Assembly: GCA_965366835.1 (NCBI GenBank) | Contig: CBDUGF010000026.1 | Coordinates: 1 to 34,670 of the forward strand | Length of the DNA: 34,670 bases | Origin: JAKGBX01 sp965366835 | GTDB lineage: Bacteria; Pseudomonadota; Alphaproteobacteria; Rhodobacterales; Rhodobacteraceae | Reading direction: 5' to 3' | In this document: piece after piece, positions 15,164 to 23,541 of the stretch | Layout of the letters: each line of letters opens with the position of its first letter | Position numbering within the stretch: the first letter of the stretch is position 1 | Position numbers and translations under genes: made by a program | Notes under the pieces: model-generated | Seen by the model: the letters and a program-made list of their open reading frames with translations, nothing else | Told to the model about the DNA's origin: nothing | Databases searched by the model: none

Positions 15164-17065
15164 TCACTCCAGGAGCTTGCGCAACCCTTTTATCAGCTCT
15201 TCCTCGACCTTGCGCTCGAGCGCGTCCTCGACCTTTTCGCCCTCCTTGACCTCGATATCGAGCTCTTCGCTGAGCTTTTCCCTGACCTCGCTCTCGACCT
15301 TGTTTTCCAAAGCCTTCTTCTCCTCGGCGAGATTGAGGTCGATCGCCGCCTTCATGTCCGGGGTGATCCGGGGCGCCGCCCAGGGCCCGGAGATGCGCAC
15401 CGGGATGGCCAGCCCCTTGCCCTTGCGCGCCTTCAGCACCACCGGGGTGAAAAGATAGTCGATATCGCGCGCGCCGAGCCCGACCCGGCCCTTGCCCGTG
15501 GCCTCGATCCCCGGCAGGGTCATTTTCAGATCGTCGTTGAGCATGTTTCCCGCCGCCATGGTGAAGCGCGCATCGAGCCGGTCGAAGATCGTGGTGCCGC
15601 CGGAGCCATCGCCCGAGCGCATCAGCCGGTCGAGATCGAAGCCCGAGATCGTGCCCTTGTCGACCGCGATCTGACCTTCGCCCTTGAGGCTCTTCATGAT
15701 CGCCTCGAGAGAGCCGCCGACGCCGAGGAAGCTGACCGTGGCGGTGCCCTCGCCCGACAGCCGGGTGATCGCGGCGAGATCGCTGAGCAGGTCGCGCAGC
15801 TCGACCGCCGTGGCGTTCAGCTTGCCGCCCACCGACAGCCCGTTGCGGTTGTTGAGCACGAACTCGCCGCCGAAGGCGCCGCCATAGCCCGCCAGTCGGG
15901 TGAGCGAAAACACGATCCGGCTGCGATCGAGCGTGGCGGTGATATCGGTGCCGGCGAACTTGAGCGTGCCGAGATCGACCGACCGGGCGGTGATCCGCGC
16001 CTGGCCGTCGAGCACGCCCAGGGCGCCGGCGTCGATCGGGTCGCGCGACCAGCCATCGCCGCCCGCGCTGCCGCCGCCGCCCGAGAGGCCGGAAAAATCG
16101 AGATCGCCGGCATCGAGCCGCGCGGTGACAAAGGGCCGGTCGCCGCCGAACCGGACATCGAGATCGCCGCTGAAGGCGTTGTGATCAAGCCGGAACTCGG
16201 CCTTGCGCAGGGCAAGCGATTTGCCCGCCTTGAGCACCACCAGCCCCTCGGCCGAAACCGCCTGGCCGAGCCCTTTCGGCGGGTTGACCCCGGCCATGCC
16301 GAGCGCTTCGAGCACCTTGCCCGTCACCGGCAGATCGGCCTTGAGCCGGCCCTCGGCATCGCCGGTCGCCGTCGCCCGCCCGATGAAATTGAGCGTGCCG
16401 CCGCCGGCCGTCACATCCGCCGTCACCGCCACCGGCTCGCCCGAGACGAAGGCTAGGATCCCGGCCACGCCGGCGCTCAGCACCACCCGCTCACCGGCCG
16501 GTTCCAGCGCCAGCTCGAGCCGTGCCAGCCCGGCCAGATCGGGCGCCTCGAGCACCGCGTCGAGGCCGCTGAATTCCTGGCGCGAGCCGTCGGTCTGATC
16601 GAGATAACGCACCCGCCCGCCGCGCAGCTCGACATGATCGAGCGCCAGGGCGAATTGCCGCCCGTCGCCGCTCGCTGTACCAAAGTCGATCTCCCAGTTG
16701 CCGCGCCCGTTCCTGTCGCGCTCGAGCAGCAGGTCGGGCCGGGTCAGCTCCAGCGCCTTGATCCGGATCCGCCCCGACAAGAGCGGCATGGTCTCGACCC
16801 CGATGTTGAGCGCCTCGGCCTTCAACATCGGCCCCTTGTCGGACCAGGCGGCATTGGCGATGCTCATCGCGCCGGTGCGCACCCCGAGAACCGGGTAGAA
16901 GCTGACGCTGACATCGCCCTCCAGCGTCACCTCGCGCCCGGTGGCCGCCTCGATCTGGTTCAGCACCACCTGGGCGATCTTCTCGCCGGGCAACAGCAAC
17001 AGCCCGCCCAAAAGCAACAGCGCCGCCACCAGCAGCGCGCCCGATATCCTGAAAATCCAGCGCAT
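15164..17065 (-). CDS. AsmA-family protein
   Basis: 633 residues from the ATG at 17065, which has a strong GGAGGAGG 5 nt upstream; the open frame continues to 17137 without conservation. The N-terminus is an uncleaved membrane anchor (about residues 5-27, ending LLLLPGEKIAQ), followed by the AsmA signature region with LNQIEAATGREVTLEGDVSV. The remainder is beta-rich and periplasmic, and the C-terminus is a charged helical tail with many Glu and Lys (EEKKALENKVESEV). AsmA-like proteins are related to bridge-type lipid transporters and influence outer-membrane assembly. The gene appears monocistronic and converges with gcrA. Confidence 0.88.
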   Translation of the reverse strand: MRWIFRISGALLVAALLLLGGLLLLPGEKIAQVVLNQIEAATGREVTLEGDVSVSFYPVLGVRTGAMSIANAAWSDKGPMLKAEALNIGVETMPLLSGRIRIKALELTRPDLLLERDRNGRGNWEIDFGTASGDGRQFALALDHVELRGGRVRYLDQTDGSRQEFSGLDAVLEAPDLAGLARLELALEPAGERVVLSAGVAGILAFVSGEPVAVTADVTAGGGTLNFIGRATATGDAEGRLKADLPVTGKVLEALGMAGVNPPKGLGQAVSAEGLVVLKAGKSLALRKAEFRLDHNAFSGDLDVRFGGDRPFVTARLDAGDLDFSGLSGGGGSAGGDGWSRDPIDAGALGVLDGQARITARSVDLGTLKFAGTDITATLDRSRIVFSLTRLAGYGGAFGGEFVLNNRNGLSVGGKLNATAVELRDLLSDLAAITRLSGEGTATVSFLGVGGSLEAIMKSLKGEGQIAVDKGTISGFDLDRLMRSGDGSGGTTIFDRLDARFTMAAGNMLNDDLKMTLPGIEATGKGRVGLGARDIDYLFTPVVLKARKGKGLAIPVRISGPWAAPRITPDMKAAIDLNLAEEKKALENKVESEVREKLSEELDIEVKEGEKVEDALERKVEEELIKGLRKLLE

Positions 17066-17249
17066 TGCGGCCTCCTCCTGCTCGAACGGGCGATGCGTCT
17101 TGGCGCCAGTGGTAACGCCTGCCCTGCCCTGTGGCAAGAACCCGCCGATCCATGCGTCAGTTGCCGCCGATGCCTGTGTCTACGCAAGAGACGACAGCCG
17201 CGCCGCGGGCGGGCATGGCTGTCCTTGTTTCAGCCGGCGCAGGCGGCGA

Positions 17250-17486
17250 TCACGAACGGCGCAAGGCCCCCAGAACGGTGCGGCGCGCCTTTGGCGTTCC
17301 GGTCCGGCGCTGCGCCGTTTCGGCGTCGGCCCGGGTCAGGCCCATATCGGCCAGTCGCGCGTCGGACATCCGGCGCAGCTTTTGCATCTCGCGATAATGG
17401 CGATCATGCTCCGCCAGCCAGTTGAGCAGGCGCAGCGCCGGATTGGTTTTGGTATGGGTCGGGCGGGTTCTGTGGGTGTCGGTCAT
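17250..17486 (-). CDS. DUF1127 (YjiS-like) small protein
   Basis: 78 residues from the ATG at 17486, with GGAGG 9 nt upstream. The C-terminal half, LNWLAEHDRHYREMQKLRRM then SDARLADMGLTRADAE, is the DUF1127 signature (basic helix ending in a D-x-G-L-T-R motif). Short Arg-rich members of this family affect RNA turnover and phosphate or stress responses in alphaproteobacteria; several are strongly stress-induced. This one has a hydrophilic N-terminal extension (THRTRPTHTKT). It is divergent from the TolB/TPR regulator gene, with 166 nt between starts. Confidence 0.85.
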   Translation of the reverse strand: MTDTHRTRPTHTKTNPALRLLNWLAEHDRHYREMQKLRRMSDARLADMGLTRADAETAQRRTGTPKARRTVLGALRRS

Positions 17487-17652
17487 GGTTCGTGGCCTCC
17501 GTTTCGGGATGTGTCTTCTGATGTCTCCACCATCGCAGCCCGCCGCAAATCCAGCGCAATTTGCGCTACTCATCTGCGTCATCGCCGTGCAATAGTTGCG
17601 TAAATTCCGACCATTCATCGCAAAAAACCTTCAGAACCGGCCGATTTCATCC

Positions 17653-19272
17653 ATGTCCACCGCGATCACCCTTTCGTTGCACGGCCCGTTGCGCATTCGC
17701 GGCGCCAATGGCGCCGAGCTTGCTTCGCTCTCGCTGCGCGGGCGCGCGCTGCTGGCCTATCTCTCGCAACAGCCGGGCATGCGCGCCGAACGCGGGTTGC
17801 TGGCCGATCTGCTGTGGTCCGACCGGGCCGAGGAACAGGCCCGCGCCTCGCTGCGTCAGGAACTGGCGCTCTTGCGCAAGGCGCTGCCCGAAGGCGTCCT
17901 CGATGCCAACCGGCAAACCGTCTGGCTCGATACGGCGCGGATCGCGCAGGACCAGACCGGCACAGGCGATTTCCTGCAAGGCTTCGATCTGCCCTCCGAA
18001 GGCTTCGAGGACTGGCTGCGCCAGTCCCGCGCCCTGTCACCAGCCGCCGCGCCCGCACCGGCCACACCCAACGAAGGCACCCGCCCGGTACTGGCCATCC
18101 TGCCGTGTGACGAGCTCGGCGCGCCCGAGGCCGACATGTTCGCCGATGGCGTGGTCGAGGAAATCACCAGCGCGCTCAGCCGGGTGCATGAATTCCATGT
18201 CATCGCCCGGCAATCGGCCTTCGCCCTGCGCGGCGCGGCGCTCGACGTGCCACAGGCCGCCGCCCGCCTTGGCGCCGACTATCTGGTCGAGGGCAGCGTG
18301 CGCCGGGCAGGTGACAAGGTGCGCATCGCCGTGCAGCTCGCCCGCGGCAGCGACGGCCATACCCTTTGGTCCGCGCGGTTTGACGACCGGCTTGACGATC
18401 TGTTTGCCCTGCAGGACCGCATCGCGGCACAGGTCGCGGGCCAGATTTCGCCCAGCCTGCGCGCCGCCGAGATCGCTCGTGCCCGCACCCGCCCCCCATC
18501 CGACCGCACCGCCTATGACCTGCTGCTCACCGCCTATCCCTATTTCTGGTCGCTGCGTCAGGACGACAATGATCATGCTGCTGCCCTGCTCGATGACGCG
18601 CTACGGCTCGATCCCGATTTCGTCCCGGCAATGGCGCTGCGCGCCTGGGTGCACGCCCAGCAAGTCACCTACATGTGGTCGCGCGACCCAGCGGGCGAGC
18701 GCGCTTTGGCGCTCGCCCTCGCCGAGCGCGCGGCCGGCATGGTCGGCGATCACGCCCCGTCGCTGACCGCAATCGCCGGCACCTACATCCAGGCCGGCGA
18801 CGATCTGCCCCTCGCCCAGACCTATCTCGACCGCGCTCTCGCTCTCGACCCGAACAATGCCTGGGCCTGGATCCGTCAGGGCTGGCTGCACCAATATGTA
18901 GCCGAGATCGAACCAGCACTCGCCGCGTTCGACCATGCCGAACGACTCAGCCCGCTCGACCCGTTTCTGCACCAGATCACCTTCGGGCGCGCCGCCGTGC
19001 ATTACCGCTTTTCCGAAGACCCTACCGAAGGGCTGGCGATGATCGAGGACGGGCTGCGCCGCCACCCCGGCGTGCTGTGGCCCCTGCGCATGGTTGCCGC
19101 GGCGAATATCCGCCTTGGCAATATCGAACGCGCACAGGACGCCGCCCAAAGACTGCTGGCCGCGCTGCCGCATCTGACGATCTCCTATCTCAAGGTCACC
19201 TTGCCGCCGATCGCCGTGCACTTCAACGACAGCTATTTCGCAGACCTTGCCCGCGCCGGCATCCCCGAATGA
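17653..19272 (+). CDS. Winged-helix/TolB-like/TPR regulator
   Basis: 539 residues from the ATG at 17653 (a TTG at 17596 would add 19 non-conserved residues). Residues 1-95 look like an OmpR/SARP-type winged-helix DNA-binding domain (LSLRGRALLAYLSQQPG, then an Arg-rich recognition-helix region ending LALLRKALP). A Pro/Ala linker follows. Residues 144-270 are a TolB N-terminal-like domain (VLAILPCDELG, then GADYLVEGSVRRAGDKVRIA). The remainder to about 500 is TPR-like helices (LDRALALDPNNAWAWIRQGW). Proteins of this architecture are often annotated as adenylate-cyclase-like or CadC-like regulators; no cyclase domain is present here. The sensed signal and targets are unknown. rimO follows 39 nt downstream. 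Confidence 0.82.
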   Translation: MSTAITLSLHGPLRIRGANGAELASLSLRGRALLAYLSQQPGMRAERGLLADLLWSDRAEEQARASLRQELALLRKALPEGVLDANRQTVWLDTARIAQDQTGTGDFLQGFDLPSEGFEDWLRQSRALSPAAAPAPATPNEGTRPVLAILPCDELGAPEADMFADGVVEEITSALSRVHEFHVIARQSAFALRGAALDVPQAAARLGADYLVEGSVRRAGDKVRIAVQLARGSDGHTLWSARFDDRLDDLFALQDRIAAQVAGQISPSLRAAEIARARTRPPSDRTAYDLLLTAYPYFWSLRQDDNDHAAALLDDALRLDPDFVPAMALRAWVHAQQVTYMWSRDPAGERALALALAERAAGMVGDHAPSLTAIAGTYIQAGDDLPLAQTYLDRALALDPNNAWAWIRQGWLHQYVAEIEPALAAFDHAERLSPLDPFLHQITFGRAAVHYRFSEDPTEGLAMIEDGLRRHPGVLWPLRMVAAANIRLGNIERAQDAAQRLLAALPHLTISYLKVTLPPIAVHFNDSYFADLARAGIPE

Positions 19273-19299
19273 GCCCTTCCTCAGCCCCGGCTTTCACAC

Positions 19300-19305
19300 T
19301 ATATC
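19300..19305 (+). promoter_or_regulatory. Possible -10 element of rimO placing the start at the ATG
   Basis: TATATC at 19300-19305 lies 6 nt before the rimO ATG (19312), and no Shine-Dalgarno is visible, so a leaderless transcript is possible. There is no good -35 hexamer at the proper distance, so this is weak. Confidence 0.25.
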
Positions 19306-19311
19306 GCGCCT

Positions 19312-20685
19312 ATGACCCAGAACCCGCCCGAACTTCGCCCCGACCTCTCGCACGCCCGCCTCACCGAGGCGCGCCGCCCCGGCCAGCCGACCATCGGCAT
19401 GGTCTCCTTGGGCTGTCCCAAGGCGCTGGTCGACAGCGAACGCATCCTCACCCGGCTCAGGGCCGAGGGCTATGGCCTCTCGCCCGATTACGCCGGCGCC
19501 GACGCGGTGATCGTCAACACCTGCGGCTTTCTCGACAGCGCCAAGGCCGAATCGCTCGAGGCCATCGGCGAGGCGCTGGCCGAAAACGGCCGCGTCATCG
19601 TCACCGGCTGTCTTGGCGCCGAGCCCGACTATATCCGCAAGCATCACCCCAGGATCCTCGCCGTCACCGGCCCGCACCAATACGAACAGGTGCTCGATGC
19701 GGTCCACGCCGCCGTGCCGCCCAGCCCGGATCCCTTCGTCGATCTCTTGCCCGCCTCCGGCGTCAGCCTGACCCCGCGCCATTACAGCTATCTCAAGATT
19801 TCCGAGGGCTGCAATCACCGCTGCAAGTTCTGCATCATCCCCTCGATGCGCGGCCGCCTGCAATCGCGCCCGCACCGCGCCGTGCTGCGCGAGGCCGAAA
19901 AGCTGGTGGAAAACGGCGTGCGCGAGCTGCTGGTGATCTCCCAGGATACCTCGGCCTACGGCATCGACTGGCCGCGCGACGAACGCTCCGCCGATGAACA
20001 GCCGATCACCACCCTGGCCCGCGATCTCGGCTCGCTCGACGCATGGGTGCGGCTGCATTATGTCTACCCCTACCCGCATGTGCGCGAGCTCATTCCGCTG
20101 ATGGCCGAGGGCCTGGTGCTGCCCTATCTCGACGTGCCGTTCCAGCATGCCCATCCCGATACCCTGAAGCGCATGGCCCGCCCCGCCGCCGCCGAACGCA
20201 CCCTCGAGCGTATCGCCGAATGGCGCGCGATCTGCCCCGAGATCACCCTGCGCTCGACCTTCATCGTCGGCTATCCCGGCGAGACCGAGGCCGAATTCCA
20301 GACCCTGCTCGACTGGCTCGACGCGGCCCAGCTCGACCGGGTCGGCTGCTTCCAATACGAAAACGTCGCCGGCGCCGCCTCGGGCGCCCTGCCCGACCAT
20401 GTGGCCGACGAGATCAAACAGGACCGCTGGGACCGCTTCATGGCCAGGGCCCAGAGCATCTCCGAAGCCAAGCTGGCCGCGAAGGTCGGCCAGGTCATCG
20501 ACGTGATCATCGACGATATCGACGAAGACGGCATCGCGACCTGTCGAACCCGGGCCGACGCGCCCGAGATCGATGGCAACCTGTTCATCGACGAGGGAAC
20601 GGACGGGCTGAGCGTTGGTGAGATCGTCTCGGTCGAGGTGGACGAGGCCGGGGAATATGATCTGTGGGGCAAGTTGGCGCGCTAG
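19312..20685 (+). CDS. rimO: Ribosomal protein S12 methylthiotransferase RimO
   Basis: 457 residues. RimO is a radical-SAM enzyme that methylthiolates the conserved aspartate of ribosomal protein S12. The N-terminal MTTase domain carries the three cluster cysteines (Cys35 in SLGCPKALVDSE, Cys71 in NTCGF, Cys100 in TGCLG). The radical-SAM cluster motif is C-x3-C-x2-C (Cys167, 171, 174) in EGCNHRCKFCIIPSMRGR. A TRAM domain ends the protein. The SLGCPKALVDSE sequence and PSMRGRLQSRP context distinguish RimO from MiaB. It lies 39 nt behind the TolB/TPR regulator and converges with the TauD-type gene across a large inverted repeat that begins at its last stop-codon base. Confidence 0.95.
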   Translation: MTQNPPELRPDLSHARLTEARRPGQPTIGMVSLGCPKALVDSERILTRLRAEGYGLSPDYAGADAVIVNTCGFLDSAKAESLEAIGEALAENGRVIVTGCLGAEPDYIRKHHPRILAVTGPHQYEQVLDAVHAAVPPSPDPFVDLLPASGVSLTPRHYSYLKISEGCNHRCKFCIIPSMRGRLQSRPHRAVLREAEKLVENGVRELLVISQDTSAYGIDWPRDERSADEQPITTLARDLGSLDAWVRLHYVYPYPHVRELIPLMAEGLVLPYLDVPFQHAHPDTLKRMARPAAAERTLERIAEWRAICPEITLRSTFIVGYPGETEAEFQTLLDWLDAAQLDRVGCFQYENVAGAASGALPDHVADEIKQDRWDRFMARAQSISEAKLAAKVGQVIDVIIDDIDEDGIATCRTRADAPEIDGNLFIDEGTDGLSVGEIVSVEVDEAGEYDLWGKLAR

Positions 20686-20824
20686 CCGCGCGATCGCCAG
20701 ACCGCGGGTTGGCAGCCCGACGTTTGTGAGGCGCACTTTATCCCGCCAAATCCGAAAAACACCAATACGTTGCGCCGTCCTCTGCCAATCGCCAGCCCGG
20801 GGGGCGGTCTGGCGATCGCGCGGC
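20685..20824. repeat. Nested inverted-repeat element between convergent genes
   Basis: A perfect 21-bp inverted repeat, 20685-20705 with 20804-20824, encloses shorter nested pairs: TTGGCAG (20709-20715) with CTGCCAA (20782-20788), GACG (20719-20722) with CGTC (20776-20779), and GGCGCA (20730-20735) with TGCGCC (20771-20776, sharing one base with the previous arm). The whole 140 nt could fold into one long imperfect hairpin on either strand. It lies between rimO and the TauD-type gene. It may be a bidirectional terminator, a structured RNA or a MITE-like remnant; there is no ORF worth calling. Confidence 0.75.
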
Positions 20825-20858
20825 GCCCTGCGGGCTTTGTTCCGCGCAGTGATCTACC

Positions 20859-21707
20859 TCAAACCCAATCCCCCAACCCGCCACTCTGAAACGCCACCCG
20901 CCGCATCTCGCGGCGGAACCCGTGGTAATCGTTGATCGCGTAATGCTGCGTCGCGTAATTGTCCCACACCGCGACCGTCCCTTCCGACCAGCGCAGCCGC
21001 AGGCAATGCTCGGGCAGCGCACAATGGGCAAACACCTGCTCCAGCACGGGCCGGCTCGCCTCCTCGCTCATCCCCTCGATCCGCAGGGCATAGGTCGGGT
21101 TCAGATAGAGCCCCTTCCGCCCCGTCACCGGATGGGTCAGCACCGCCGGATGCCAGCGTTCCCGGTCCGCTTCCGGATCGCCGCGCCGGGTCGAACCCTT
21201 CATCGCCTGTTCCTCCACCGGCGGCGCCCATTTGATCCCGTAAGGCTTGCCCACATGCGCCACCCGCCGCCCCTCCAAAAGCGCCTGCAACGGCCCCGGC
21301 AGGCTGTCCCACGCCGCCTGTTGCGACAGATACATCGTGTCGCCGCCAAAGGGCGGGATCTCCACCGCGCAAAGCACAGACCCGCGCGGCGGATGTTCGA
21401 GAAAGCTCAGATCGGTGTGCCAGCCGCCGCCGAACACGCCGGTGCGCTCGTCGGCCTCCTTCACAACCCGCGTCATCTCGGGATAATCCGGATCGCCCGC
21501 CGCATAGGGGTTTACCGCCGGCTCGCCAAAGACCCGCGCCAGGGCCCGCTGTTGTTCGCCATCAAGCCCCTGCCCGCGCAGCACGATCACCAGATGCTCG
21601 GCCAGCGCCGCGCGCAGCCCCTCCGCCACGGCATCGGAAATCGGCGCACGCAGATCCACGCCGGAAATCTCCGCCCCGAACACCCCGGTTATCGGCTCGA
21701 TCCGCAT
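20859..21707 (-). CDS. TauD/TfdA-family Fe(II)/2-oxoglutarate dioxygenase
   Basis: 282 residues, the usual length. These enzymes hydroxylate taurine, alkylsulfonates, 2,4-D-like or other small substrates to release a product, using 2-oxoglutarate. The facial triad is seen as His97-x-Asp99 in GGWHTDLSF and the distal His255 in NYATQHYAIND, followed by the Arg-rich 2-oxoglutarate-binding stretch FRREMRR. The substrate cannot be assigned; no sulfonate transporter genes are adjacent, so a taurine role is unsupported. Start at the ATG at 21707, with GAGAGGGAC-like purines upstream. The neighbouring secreted small protein lies upstream on the same strand, separated by a hairpin. Confidence 0.88.
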   Translation of the reverse strand: MRIEPITGVFGAEISGVDLRAPISDAVAEGLRAALAEHLVIVLRGQGLDGEQQRALARVFGEPAVNPYAAGDPDYPEMTRVVKEADERTGVFGGGWHTDLSFLEHPPRGSVLCAVEIPPFGGDTMYLSQQAAWDSLPGPLQALLEGRRVAHVGKPYGIKWAPPVEEQAMKGSTRRGDPEADRERWHPAVLTHPVTGRKGLYLNPTYALRIEGMSEEASRPVLEQVFAHCALPEHCLRLRWSEGTVAVWDNYATQHYAINDYHGFRREMRRVAFQSGGLGDWV

Positions 21708-21720
21708 CCTGTCCCTCTCT

Positions 21721-21744
21721 CGTAGGGTGGGGTTTCACCCCACC
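21721..21744 (-). terminator. CGTAGGGTG-type hairpin, copy 1
   Basis: GGTGGGGT (21726-21733), loop TTC, ACCCCACC (21737-21744): an 8-bp perfect stem 12 nt downstream of the minus-strand gene ending at 21757. The block starts CGTAGGGTG, as does the hairpin at 22543. No U tract. Confidence 0.5.
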
Positions 21745-21756
21745 ATCCGGGCCCAC

Positions 21757-22107
21757 CTACTTCCGCAACCGCTCCAGCGCGCGGCCATCATCCCATGTGC
21801 CATACATCACACCCCCCGGCATGATCACGTAAACCACAGGATGTTTCGCGCCCCAGTTCACCGTCACGACCCGGCCCTCGCGCCTGCCGATCCCGGTATA
21901 GCTCTGGTTGCCCACGATCCGGGCAAACCCCACCGCCCCGCCGGGGTCTTCCTGCACTGTCACCGTGCCGGAATAGGTCGAGCCATCCGCGTTGCGCCCC
22001 TCGGCGCGGTAAAGGCCGGAAATATCGCCCGCCATTTGCGCCGCCACCGGCGGCACCAGCACCAGGGCGGCGAAACCAGCGCTCAGAAAAAGCCGTCGTG
22101 CCAACAT
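21757..22107 (-). CDS. Small secreted protein of unknown function
   Basis: 116 residues from the ATG at 22107, which has GGGAGGG 8 nt upstream; the frame extends to 22233 without support. The N-terminus is a typical signal peptide (MLARRLFLSAGFAALVLVPP), with likely cleavage after VAA at VAA-QMAG. The mature ~90 residues look beta-rich: ISGLYRAEGRNADGSTYSGT, then VGFARIVGNQSYTGIGRREG, and near the C-terminus VMYGTWDDGRALERLRK. Rhodobacterales carry many such small periplasmic proteins; I do not recognise a characterised family. Location is inferred as periplasm. Confidence 0.7.
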   Translation of the reverse strand: MLARRLFLSAGFAALVLVPPVAAQMAGDISGLYRAEGRNADGSTYSGTVTVQEDPGGAVGFARIVGNQSYTGIGRREGRVVTVNWGAKHPVVYVIMPGGVMYGTWDDGRALERLRK

Positions 22108-22247
22108 CGAAAATCCCTCCCGATTGAAATCCCCGATCAGCCTAGGCCGCGCAGGCCGTCCTGGCAATTCCGCATGCGCCGCCCGCAATTCCTCGCCAAC
22201 CCCGGCTCCCCCTGCTACGATGAGGCGACCCAAAGAGGGAGAGCCTC

Positions 22248-22535
22248 TTGCCCGCCTACCTGATCTATGACGTCGAAATTCACGATCCCGCCCCTTACGG
22301 CGAATTCATGACCCGGGTCAAACCGCTGGTCGAGCGCATGGGCGGGCGCTATCTGGCGCGCGGCGGCGCCCATGAGGTGCTGGAAGGCGATTGGCAGCCG
22401 ACCCGGCTGGTGCTGTTCGAATTTCCCGACATGGACAGCGCCCGCGCGCTCTTCACCTCCGAGGACTATGCCCCGCTCAAGGCCCTGCGCCAGTCCTGCA
22501 GCAGCGGCCATGTCGTCATCGTCGAAGGCGTCTGA
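22248..22535 (+). CDS. DUF1330 domain protein
   Basis: 95 residues. The start is the TTG at 22248, with GAGGGAGAG about 4 nt upstream; the product then begins (M)PAYLIYDVEIHDP, as DUF1330 proteins do. The ferredoxin-like dimeric alpha/beta-barrel fold is expected, with the conserved GGRYLARGG and LVLFEFPDMDSARAL segments. No enzymatic role is established for the family. It is divergent from the secreted-protein gene (140 nt between starts) and precedes the CDGSH gene on the same strand, with a hairpin in between. Confidence 0.85.
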   Translation: MPAYLIYDVEIHDPAPYGEFMTRVKPLVERMGGRYLARGGAHEVLEGDWQPTRLVLFEFPDMDSARALFTSEDYAPLKALRQSCSSGHVVIVEGV

Positions 22536-22542
22536 TCGCCGC

Positions 22543-22567
22543 CGTAGGGTGTGTGCTCGCACGCACC
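22543..22567 (+). terminator. CGTAGGGTG-type hairpin, copy 2
   Basis: GGTGTGTGC (22548-22556), loop TC, GCACGCACC (22559-22567), a 9-bp stem with one G-T pair, 13 nt past the DUF1330 stop. It begins with the same CGTAGGGTG as the hairpin at 21721, though the stems differ. Confidence 0.45.
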
Positions 22568-22678
22568 TTGCCCCGCTCCCGCGCACAGCCAATTGCATTG
22601 ACCCCGGCCGCTGACCACGCCAGCATCGCGCCACACCCAACCCCCCACACCCCCAAAACCCAAACCCCGGAGACCCCC

Positions 22679-22921
22679 ATGACCGATACGCCCAACATCG
22701 CCCAGAAAGCCCCCTTCCCGGTCGAGGTCGAAGACGGCAAGACCTATTTCTGGTGCGCCTGCGGCAAATCGGCCAAGCAGCCGTTCTGCGACGGCAGCCA
22801 CAAGGACACCGAATTCACCCCGGTCAAATACACCGCCGAGTCGTCGAAAAAGGTGTTCTTCTGCGGCTGCAAACACTCTTCCAAAAGCCCGCTCTGCGAC
22901 GGAACCCATTCTAAGCTCTGA
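22679..22921 (+). CDS. Double CDGSH iron-sulfur protein
   Basis: 80 residues from the ATG at 22679; a GGAGA element stands 6 nt upstream. Two CDGSH [2Fe-2S] sites are intact: Cys26, Cys28, Cys37, His41 and Cys62, Cys64, Cys73, His77 (CACGKSAKQPFCDGSH and CGCKHSSKSPLCDGTH). This tandem arrangement resembles the MiNT/CISD3 class. There is no signal peptide or membrane anchor, so it is a soluble redox or Fe-S transfer protein; its partner is unknown. It lies between DUF1330 and the GNAT gene, 32 nt before the latter, which suggests a shared transcript. Confidence 0.92.
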   Translation: MTDTPNIAQKAPFPVEVEDGKTYFWCACGKSAKQPFCDGSHKDTEFTPVKYTAESSKKVFFCGCKHSSKSPLCDGTHSKL

Positions 22922-22953
22922 CCCGGCTGCGGCAATGGGGCCGGTGAAACCCG

Positions 22954-23406
22954 ATGACCCTCAGCTTCCGACAGATGCAGCCTGACGATGTCGAGGCCGC
23001 GCTCGCGGTCCGCTTCTCGACCATCGAGAATGCCGTGACCCTGGCCGAGCTGCGCGACGAAATCGGTGTCACGCCAGGCATCATGCGCGAAGCCTTGCGC
23101 ACCGCCTCGCGGGGCTGGGTCTGTGAGGAGGCCGGCACTATCGTCGGCTTCGCCATCGGCCACGGCCCCAGCGGCGAGGTCAAGGTCGTTGCCGTCATCC
23201 CCGGCCACGAAGGGCGCGGCATCGGCAAGACCGTGCTCGGCCATGTCCGCGACTGGCTCTTCGCGCAGGGCCATGCCCGTATCTGGCTCTGCGCCAATCC
23301 CGATCCCGGGATCAGGGCTTCCGGGTTCTATCAGAGGCTCGGCTGGCGGCGCACCGGCGAGCGCCGCGGCGCAGACGAAATCCTGGTGCTCGACGCCGCC
23401 TCGTAG
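22954..23406 (+). CDS. GNAT-family N-acetyltransferase
   Basis: 150 residues. The acetyl-CoA binding element is VVAVIPGHEGRGIGKTVLGH (motif A, R/Q-x-x-G-x-G/A form), and motif B ends at GFYQRLGWRRTGE. GNAT enzymes acetylate amines of very different substrates, so the target cannot be named. Start is the ATG at 22954 with GGTGAAA upstream. The gene lies 32 nt behind the CDGSH gene and converges with dgkA across a hairpin. Confidence 0.85.
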   Translation: MTLSFRQMQPDDVEAALAVRFSTIENAVTLAELRDEIGVTPGIMREALRTASRGWVCEEAGTIVGFAIGHGPSGEVKVVAVIPGHEGRGIGKTVLGHVRDWLFAQGHARIWLCANPDPGIRASGFYQRLGWRRTGERRGADEILVLDAAS

Positions 23407-23541
23407 CCACCCAGGCCGCGGATCGCCCCGACCCCCGCACCACCGCACGCCGGATTAACCCTAACGCCGGTTAACACATTCAGGAATCCGATGTCATACG
23501 CCCGACAGCCGGGCAGCAGCCGGGAGTCACCCCGCCGATTC

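Noticed and set aside
14862..15458. 198-codon frame starting in the tandem repeats
   Set aside because: Its N-terminal part is translation of the repeats and its C-terminal half is antisense to the AsmA-like gene.
20685..20824. Insertion sequence
   Set aside because: There is no transposase and the element is too short; a non-autonomous element remains possible, so it is listed as a repeat and finding.
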